Source: Roseitranquillus sediminis (GTDB lineage: Bacteria > Pseudomonadota > Alphaproteobacteria > Rhodobacterales > Rhodobacteraceae). Taken from it: a stretch of 64,000 nucleotides of DNA. Below the pieces are notes generated by a model, which was not told the DNA's origin, did not search any database, and saw only the letters and a list, made by a program, of their open reading frames with translations. Numbering within the stretch: the stretch's first letter is position 1; each line of letters opens with the position of its first letter. Of this stretch, positions 59,458 through 64,000 are shown piece after piece. A program made the translations under genes and the position numbers. The stretch is from the NCBI RefSeq assembly GCF_016918935.1, contig NZ_JAFFOB010000005.1, positions 1-64,000 on the forward strand. The letters run 5' to 3'.

Positions 59458-59534
59458 TGGTAGGCCCGGAGGGACTCGAACCCCCAACCAAAGCGTTATG
59501 AGCGCTCTGCTCTAACCAATTGAGCTACAGGCCC
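59458..59534 (-). tRNA. tRNA with CAT anticodon (Ile2 or elongator Met)
   Basis: A complete 77-base cloverleaf on the minus strand. Acceptor strands are GGGCCTG and CGGGCCT, the D arm is TAGCTCAATTGGTTAGAGC, the anticodon arm is GAGCG-CTCATAA-CGCTT, the T arm is GGGGGTTCGAGTCCCTC, then discriminator A and an encoded CCA. It is not the initiator, which has an unpaired first base and three G-C pairs in the anticodon stem. CAT with a CTCATAA loop fits either the lysidine-modified tRNA-Ile2 or elongator tRNA-Met. Deciding needs comparison with the other CAT tRNAs of the genome. Confidence 0.9.
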
Positions 59535-59648
59535 TCCAGCGGCCGGATTAGCAGATCGGGCCGACCGGTCAAGGCGCTGACCGGTCGGCCGCATTTACAC
59601 GGGCGAAGCCGGTTGCTAGCGACGGGCCAGGCTATCCGGAGGCTGGGG

Positions 59649-60692
59649 ATGACGGGCGACGACGGGCTGGACTATCGCGCGGCGGGTGTCGACATCGCCG
59701 CGGGCGATGAACTGGTGCGGCGGATCGCGCCGGCGGCGCGACGGACTGCGCGGTCGGGCTCGATTGCCGGGCTCGGCGGGTTCGGCGCTTTCTTCGACCT
59801 GCGGGCGGCGGGCTACGACGATCCGGTGCTCGTCGCCGCGACCGACGGTGTCGGGACCAAGCTGCGCGTGGCGATCGAGGCAGGAGACCTTTCGGGGCTC
59901 GGGCAGGACCTCGTGGCGATGTGCGTGAACGATCTCGTCTGCCAGGGGGCGGAGCCACTCTTCTTCCTCGACTACTACGCGACCGGCCGCCTCGACGTGG
60001 ACGACGCGGCGACGGTGATCGAGGGCATCGCCGAGGCCTGCGCCGCGTCGGGCTGCGCGCTGATCGGCGGCGAAACGGCGGAGATGCCCGGCATCTATGC
60101 CGCCGGCGATTTCGACCTCGCCGGCTTCGCAGTGGGCGCCGTGGAGCGCGGCCGGACGCTGCCGCAGGACGTGGCGCCGGGGGACGTTGTGCTGGGGGTC
60201 GCCTCGTCCGGCGTCCATGCGAACGGGTTCTCGCTGGTGCGACGGGTGGTCGAGCGCGCGGATTTGGCTTGGTCCGACCCCGCGCCATTTGCGGAGGGCG
60301 CGCTCGGCGCCAGCTTCCTGGCGCCAACACGGCTCTACGTGCGCGCCGTCCGCGCCGCCATCGCCGCGGGGGGCGTGCACGGTGTGGCGCACATCACCGG
60401 TGGCGGCCTCACCGAAAACCTGCCGCGCATCCTGCCCGACGGGATGGGCGCGCGCATCGACGTCGGCGCATGGGCGCGTCCCGCGGTCTTCGGATGGCTG
60501 CAGAAAGAGGGCGGCGTGGCCGAGGCCGAGATGCTCCGCACCTTCAACTGCGGTATCGGGATGACGCTGGTGGTGGCGCCGGACAGGGCCGAGGATGTCA
60601 CGGCGGCGGCCACGGAGGCGGGCGAGACGGTCCACCGCATCGGTGAGATCGTCGAGGGCAAGGGCATCGGCTATGAGGGCACCACCGCGTGA
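59649..60692 (+). CDS. purM: Phosphoribosylformylglycinamidine cyclo-ligase
   Basis: A 347-residue AIR synthetase, the fifth step of purine synthesis (FGAM plus ATP to AIR). The motifs are typical: [57 protein letters not shown] and [13 protein letters not shown]. The start is ATG 59649 ([15 protein letters not shown]); the upstream frame runs into the tRNA gene and is not coding. Its stop overlaps the GTG start of purN (GTGA), the usual purM-purN coupling. Confidence 0.96.
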   Translation: MTGDDGLDYRAAGVDIAAGDELVRRIAPAARRTARSGSIAGLGGFGAFFDLRAAGYDDPVLVAATDGVGTKLRVAIEAGDLSGLGQDLVAMCVNDLVCQGAEPLFFLDYYATGRLDVDDAATVIEGIAEACAASGCALIGGETAEMPGIYAAGDFDLAGFAVGAVERGRTLPQDVAPGDVVLGVASSGVHANGFSLVRRVVERADLAWSDPAPFAEGALGASFLAPTRLYVRAVRAAIAAGGVHGVAHITGGGLTENLPRILPDGMGARIDVGAWARPAVFGWLQKEGGVAEAEMLRTFNCGIGMTLVVAPDRAEDVTAAATEAGETVHRIGEIVEGKGIGYEGTTA

Positions 60693-61279
60693 CGCGCCGG
60701 GTGGCCATCCTGATCTCCGGGTCGGGATCCAACATGGCGGCGCTGATCGACAGCATGACCGGCGACCATCCGGCGCGGCCGGTGCTGGTCCTGTCGAGCG
60801 ATCCGGCGGCCAAGGGACTCCAGCGGGCGGTTGGTCGCGGCGTTCCGGCAGAGGCCGTCGACCGCCGCGCGTATCGTGACCGCGCTTCGTTCGAGGTCGC
60901 GGTCGACGCAGCGCTGCGGCGCGAGGGTGCGGAGATCATCTGCCTTGCGGGTTTCATGCGCATCCTCTCGGCCGACTTCGTCTCGCGCTGGACCGGCCGT
61001 ATCCTCAACATCCACCCGTCCCTCCTGCCGCTCTACCGCGGGCTCGACACCCATGCGCGGGCGCTGGCGGGGGGCGATGCCGAGGCCGGATGTACGGTGC
61101 ATGAGGTCACGGCGGCGCTGGACGACGGGCCGATCCTGGGTCAGGCGCGGGTGCCGGTCCTGCCGGGCGACACGGCCAACGCGCTGGCGGCGCGGGTGCT
61201 GGAGGCCGAGCACCGGCTCTACCCGGCCGTCCTGCGCCGCTTCGCCGCCGGCGACCGGACGCCGGTGCGTCTGCCCTGA
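60689..61279 (+). CDS. purN: Phosphoribosylglycinamide formyltransferase
   Basis: A 196-residue GAR transformylase using 10-formyltetrahydrofolate, the third step of purine synthesis. It shows [15 protein letters not shown] at the N-terminus, [10 protein letters not shown], the catalytic Asn-His in [12 protein letters not shown] and the Asp in LDDGPILGQ. The GTG start overlaps the purM stop. Confidence 0.95.
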   Translation: MTRRVAILISGSGSNMAALIDSMTGDHPARPVLVLSSDPAAKGLQRAVGRGVPAEAVDRRAYRDRASFEVAVDAALRREGAEIICLAGFMRILSADFVSRWTGRILNIHPSLLPLYRGLDTHARALAGGDAEAGCTVHEVTAALDDGPILGQARVPVLPGDTANALAARVLEAEHRLYPAVLRRFAAGDRTPVRLP

Positions 61280-61345
61280 GGCTTTCCTTCCCCGCGCCGC
61301 CTGCTTATCACGAGCCTACGCGCAAAGAGCCGGGGACGCAGAGAC

Positions 61346-62503
61346 TTGATCACCATCACCACGACGGAAGAACTCGCCGCCTTCTGCGACCGTGCCCGCC
61401 AAGCCCCCTATGTCACCGTCGACACCGAATTTTTGCGTGAGCGGACCTACTACGCCAAGCTCTGCCTGCTGCAGCTGGCGGTGCCGGGCGAGGACGAGGG
61501 CGCGGCGGTGCTGGTGGACCCGCTCGAGGGCGAGATGTCGCTCGCGCCGCTCTACGACCTCTTCCGAGACAAGAGCACGGTCAAGGTGTTCCACGCCGCG
61601 CGCCAGGACCTCGAGATCTTTTTCGTCGAAGGCGGCGTGATCCCGACCCCGCTCTTCGACACCCAGGTGGCGGCGATGGTCTGCGGCTTTGGCGAGCAGG
61701 CGGGCTACGAGACGCTGGTCAAGCGGATCGCGCGCGAGAACCTCGACAAGACCTCGCGCTTCACCGACTGGTCGCGGCGCCCGCTGAGCGAGGCGCAGAA
61801 GGCCTATGCGCTGGCCGACGTGACGCACCTGCGGGTGATCTACGAGCACCTCTCGGACGAGCTGGAGCGCACCGGCCGCACCGCCTGGGTCAACGAGGAG
61901 CTGTCGGTCCTCACGAACCCCGCCACCTACGTGATCCACCCCGAAGAGGCGTGGCAGCGGGTCAAGACGCGCAACAACTCGGGCAAGTTCATGGCCCTGG
62001 TCAAGGAGCTGGCGGAATTCCGCGAGCGCTATGCCCGCGACGCCAATCTGCCGCGCAGCCGTGTGTTCAAGGACGACGCGCTGCTCGAGCTGGCCTCGAC
62101 CAAGCCGCGCACCGCCGAGGATCTCGCGCGGTCGCGGCTCCTGCTGCGCGAGGCGCGGCGCGGCGACATCGCCGACGGCATCCTGGCGGCGGTTGCACGC
62201 GGCCTCGCCTACCGACCGGAGGACTATCCCGAGGTCGATCGCAGCCGCGAGAAGATGCAGGTCAACCCGGCGCTTGCCGACCTGCTGCGCGTCCTGCTCA
62301 AGGCCAAGTCCGAGAAGGTCGGCGTGGCGCAGAAGCTGGTTGCCACCTCGGCCGAGCTCGACGCCATCTCGGCGGGGGAGCGGGACGTGCACGCGCTCCA
62401 CGGCTGGCGGCGCGAGGTCTTCGGCAACGACGCGCTGCGCCTCTGCGACGGCGCGATCGCGCTCGCCGCCAAGGGCTCGTCCGTCGTCGTGGTGGATCTC
62501 TGA
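61346..62503 (+). CDS. rnd: Ribonuclease D
   Basis: A 385-residue 3'-5' exoribonuclease that trims tRNA 3' ends. The DEDD-y exonuclease motifs are VTVDTEFLRE, FHAARQDLEIFF and the Tyr-x-x-x-Asp in KAYALADVTHL. An HRDC domain follows near residues 215-295 (LAEFRERYARDANLPRSRVFKDDALLEL). It starts with TTG 61346 (ITITTTEELAAFC); no better in-frame start lies upstream. It follows purMN as in other Rhodobacterales. Confidence 0.92.
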   Translation: MITITTTEELAAFCDRARQAPYVTVDTEFLRERTYYAKLCLLQLAVPGEDEGAAVLVDPLEGEMSLAPLYDLFRDKSTVKVFHAARQDLEIFFVEGGVIPTPLFDTQVAAMVCGFGEQAGYETLVKRIARENLDKTSRFTDWSRRPLSEAQKAYALADVTHLRVIYEHLSDELERTGRTAWVNEELSVLTNPATYVIHPEEAWQRVKTRNNSGKFMALVKELAEFRERYARDANLPRSRVFKDDALLELASTKPRTAEDLARSRLLLREARRGDIADGILAAVARGLAYRPEDYPEVDRSREKMQVNPALADLLRVLLKAKSEKVGVAQKLVATSAELDAISAGERDVHALHGWRREVFGNDALRLCDGAIALAAKGSSVVVVDL

Positions 62504-62507
62504 GGCG

Positions 62508-62966
62508 TCAGCGGCGCGCGGCGAGAGCGTTCGTCGCCCCAGAGACTTGGATCTCGCGCACGCCGGCCAGCGCCTGGTCCGTCAGGAAGACAGCGACCAC
62601 CAGTTCGCGCGACCGTTCCGTCGACACACGAGTCGGCCCCGCCGGCGGCAGCGCGCGGAACTGATACGCCAGCACCCCCTGCCCCGCATTCGGCACCGGC
62701 ACCAGCGCGGCACCGTGCCAGCCCTGAACCGGCGGCAGGCCCGTGGCGCGCACGATGGCGCCCCCTGGGTTGCGCTCCACCGTCAGGTTCGTCACCTGCG
62801 GCACCAGCGGCCGCGGGTCGCTGACCCCCTGCACGGGCGCCGCCACGGTCTCGACCCGCTCGGCACGGCCAAACCAGTTCACCGGGTTCAGCCGCGAGCG
62901 GCCGATCCTCGCGCAACCGGCGACCGCGCCGAAACCTGCCAAAGCGATGAAATTGCGCCGCTTCAT
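62508..62966 (-). CDS. Small lipoprotein
   Basis: A 152-residue protein starting MKRRNFIALAGFGAVAGCARIG: a basic n-region, a hydrophobic core and a lipobox (AVAGC) with cysteine 18, the site for lipid attachment. The twin Arg-Arg-Asn-Phe suggests a Tat-like signal. The mature part (LNPVNWFGRAERVE, LVPQVTNLTVERNPGGAIVRATGLPP) is a beta-rich domain of unknown function seen as conserved hypotheticals between rnd and sufE in relatives. It converges with rnd, four bases apart. ATG 62966 has GGGGACGGGGA before it. Confidence 0.82.
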   Translation of the reverse strand: MKRRNFIALAGFGAVAGCARIGRSRLNPVNWFGRAERVETVAAPVQGVSDPRPLVPQVTNLTVERNPGGAIVRATGLPPVQGWHGAALVPVPNAGQGVLAYQFRALPPAGPTRVSTERSRELVVAVFLTDQALAGVREIQVSGATNALAARR

Positions 62967-63083
62967 TCCCCGTCCCCGGCTCCCTCGTCGCACCGGACCT
63001 AGCCGAAACGCCGCGGCTTGAAAAGCCGTCCGCTCTGGACATGCCGGAGCGCCGGACTTAGCTCGGAGGCCGAGGAGACGCGC

Positions 63084-63515
63084 ATGGCCACTCAAGCCTT
63101 CGAAGAGATCGCCGAGACCTTCGAGTTCCTGGGGGACTGGGAGGACCGCTATCGCTACGTCATCGACCTCGGCCGGGCGATGGAGCCGCTCGACGAGGGC
63201 CTCCGCGTGCCCGCCACCAAGGTGGAAGGGTGCGCGAGCCAGGTCTGGCTAGTGCCCGAGATCGACGGTCAGGGCGCGGCGGCACGCATCGGCTTCCGCG
63301 GAGACAGCGACGCGATGATCGTGCGCGGCCTGATCGCCGTGCTGATTGCGCTCTACGACGGACTGACGGCGCGCGAGGCGCTGGCGGTCGACGCCTCGGC
63401 GGAGCTCGAGCGTCTCGGTCTCCACGATCACCTGTCGTCGCAGCGCTCGAACGGTCTGCGCGCGATGGTCGAACGGGTACGCGCCATCGCCGCCTCCGCC
63501 GAGGCCGCCGCCTAG
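63084..63515 (+). CDS. sufE: Cysteine desulfuration protein SufE
   Basis: A 143-residue SufE protein that takes sulfur from the desulfurase SufS and passes it to the Fe-S scaffold. The acceptor Cys50 lies in TKVEGCASQVWL, followed by MIVRGLIAVLIALYDG and LGLHDHLSSQRSNGLRAMV, the family's C-terminal signature. ATG 63084 has GGAGACGCGC before it. Its TAG shares a CTAG with the stop of the convergent DUF1638 gene. Confidence 0.93.
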   Translation: MATQAFEEIAETFEFLGDWEDRYRYVIDLGRAMEPLDEGLRVPATKVEGCASQVWLVPEIDGQGAAARIGFRGDSDAMIVRGLIAVLIALYDGLTAREALAVDASAELERLGLHDHLSSQRSNGLRAMVERVRAIAASAEAAA

Positions 63516-64000
63516 AGCCTCGCCAGCGCCGGGGCGAGGTCGCCGTAGCCGGTGAAGCGCCGCTCATAGGACAGTCCCAGCCGCGCCGCATGGCCCCGCG
63601 CCAGCGCGTCGAGCTCCGGGTCGTCCGTCTGGGCCTGATAGACCAGCCGTTCGTAATTGCCGAAATAGAGGTCTCGCAGCTCGGGGTGACGGTCGAGCCC
63701 GAGCGGCCGCCAGACGAAGGCGTCGAACTGCCGCACGAGGAAGTTTGTGAGGTAGAACGCCGTCGCCTCGTCCCGCGTCGCGAAGGCATCGACGCCCTCG
63801 ATGAAGGCGTAGCAATGCGGCCCCGGCATCATCCGCACGCCCAGCCGCGCGCACGTCGCCTCGAGCTGGCCGCCCGTGCCGCAATCGCCGTAGACGACGA
63901 AGATATCATCGTAGGCGTCGCGGTACCGCGCCACCGCCGCCTCGACCGCCGGCGCGATCCGCTCGGGCCGGTTGTGCAGGATCGCTGGCAGGCAGGTGAG
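63512..64000 (-). CDS. DUF1638 family protein (5' end outside the window)
   Basis: The C-terminal 162 residues of a DUF1638 protein; the frame is still open at the window end, so the start lies beyond it. Visible family features are FVVYGDCGTGGQLEATCARLGV with a Cys, MMPGPHCYAFIEGVDAF with Cys and His, and YLTNFLVRQFDAFVWRPLGLD. Cys and His residues suggest a metal site; relatives resemble corrinoid- or methyltransferase-associated proteins, but the function is unproven. It converges with sufE: the two stops overlap in CTAG. Confidence 0.88.
   Translation of the reverse strand, partial: LTCLPAILHNRPERIAPAVEAAVARYRDAYDDIFVVYGDCGTGGQLEATCARLGVRMMPGPHCYAFIEGVDAFATRDEATAFYLTNFLVRQFDAFVWRPLGLDRHPELRDLYFGNYERLVYQAQTDDPELDALARGHAARLGLSYERRFTGYGDLAPALARL

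Noticed and set aside
1-64000. CRISPR arrays, toxin-antitoxin or other defence systems
   Set aside because: No regularly spaced direct repeats, Cas genes, restriction genes or known toxin families were seen on either strand.

Overview
The window is high-GC DNA (roughly two thirds G+C by eye) and reads as a chromosomal segment of an alphaproteobacterium, most likely a member of the Rhodobacterales. The grounds are: an opgG-small ORF-opgH-opgC operon of the type described in Rhodobacter sphaeroides as opgGIHC; a sorbitol/mannitol operon in the smo/mtlK arrangement of the same group; purM-purN-rnd followed by a small lipoprotein gene, sufE and a DUF1638 gene; and a YciE/DUF892 and TTT-transporter repertoire typical of the family. 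This assignment comes from gene order and remembered family resemblance, not from a search.

Layout. 0-0.85 kb: gene-poor DNA with palindromes and one 37-codon ORF with a perfect Shine-Dalgarno, next to the 3' end of a tRNA-Asn. 0.86-3.8 kb: MBL hydrolase, divergent orphan histidine kinase and a DUF892 protein. 3.9-8.7 kb: opgGIHC, for osmoregulated periplasmic glucan synthesis and substitution. 8.7-18.7 kb: a catabolic cluster around a tripartite tricarboxylate (TTT) transporter, with a ThDP enzyme, a broken aldehyde dehydrogenase, a 2-hydroxyacid dehydrogenase, a GntR regulator, an Ldh_2 dehydrogenase, an HpcH/HpaI aldolase and an SDR that lacks the usual catalytic residues. 18.9-23.2 kb: an orphan YejA-like binding protein, a DUF2254 membrane protein and an AI-2E family permease. 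23.3-31.5 kb: the polyol operon (HAD phosphatase, SmoC-like regulator, ABC transporter, sorbitol and mannitol dehydrogenases). 31.8-38.7 kb: a TolB/TPR protein, secreted small proteins, a CtaG-like protein, an EF-hand protein and a subtilase autotransporter. 38.7-45.0 kb: 2-hydroxyacid dehydrogenase, DeoR regulator, a PhnD/C/E/E transporter and a HAD phosphatase. 45.0-50.0 kb: an eroding, gene-poor zone with an FMN reductase, small proteins, a frameshifted IS256-family element and a second IS256 fragment. 50.1-58.6 kb: LysR regulator, 2-hydroxyacid dehydrogenase, a five-gene dipeptide/oligopeptide-type ABC transporter and a creatininase-family amidohydrolase. 58.9-59.5 kb: an internally deleted IS3 remnant beside a tRNA with CAT anticodon. 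59.6-64.0 kb: conserved housekeeping genes (purM, purN, rnd, a lipoprotein gene, sufE and a truncated DUF1638 gene).

How it works together. Most of the window is uptake-plus-catabolism modules: TTT, Smo, Phn-type and Dpp-type. Each has its own regulator and its own oxidoreductases or hydrolase. All four transporter operons carry a strong perfect hairpin directly after the substrate-binding-protein gene, which would be expected to raise binding-protein mRNA relative to permease mRNA. Three of the modules carry a separate D-2-hydroxyacid dehydrogenase. No CRISPR array, rRNA operon, phage or defence system was seen. The points most worth checking are the SDR whose whole N-S-Y-K tetrad is replaced, the translationally coupled 58-codon opgI-position ORF, the Phn-type transporter that comes with a phosphatase rather than phosphonate-cleaving enzymes, and the creatininase-coupled peptide-type transporter.
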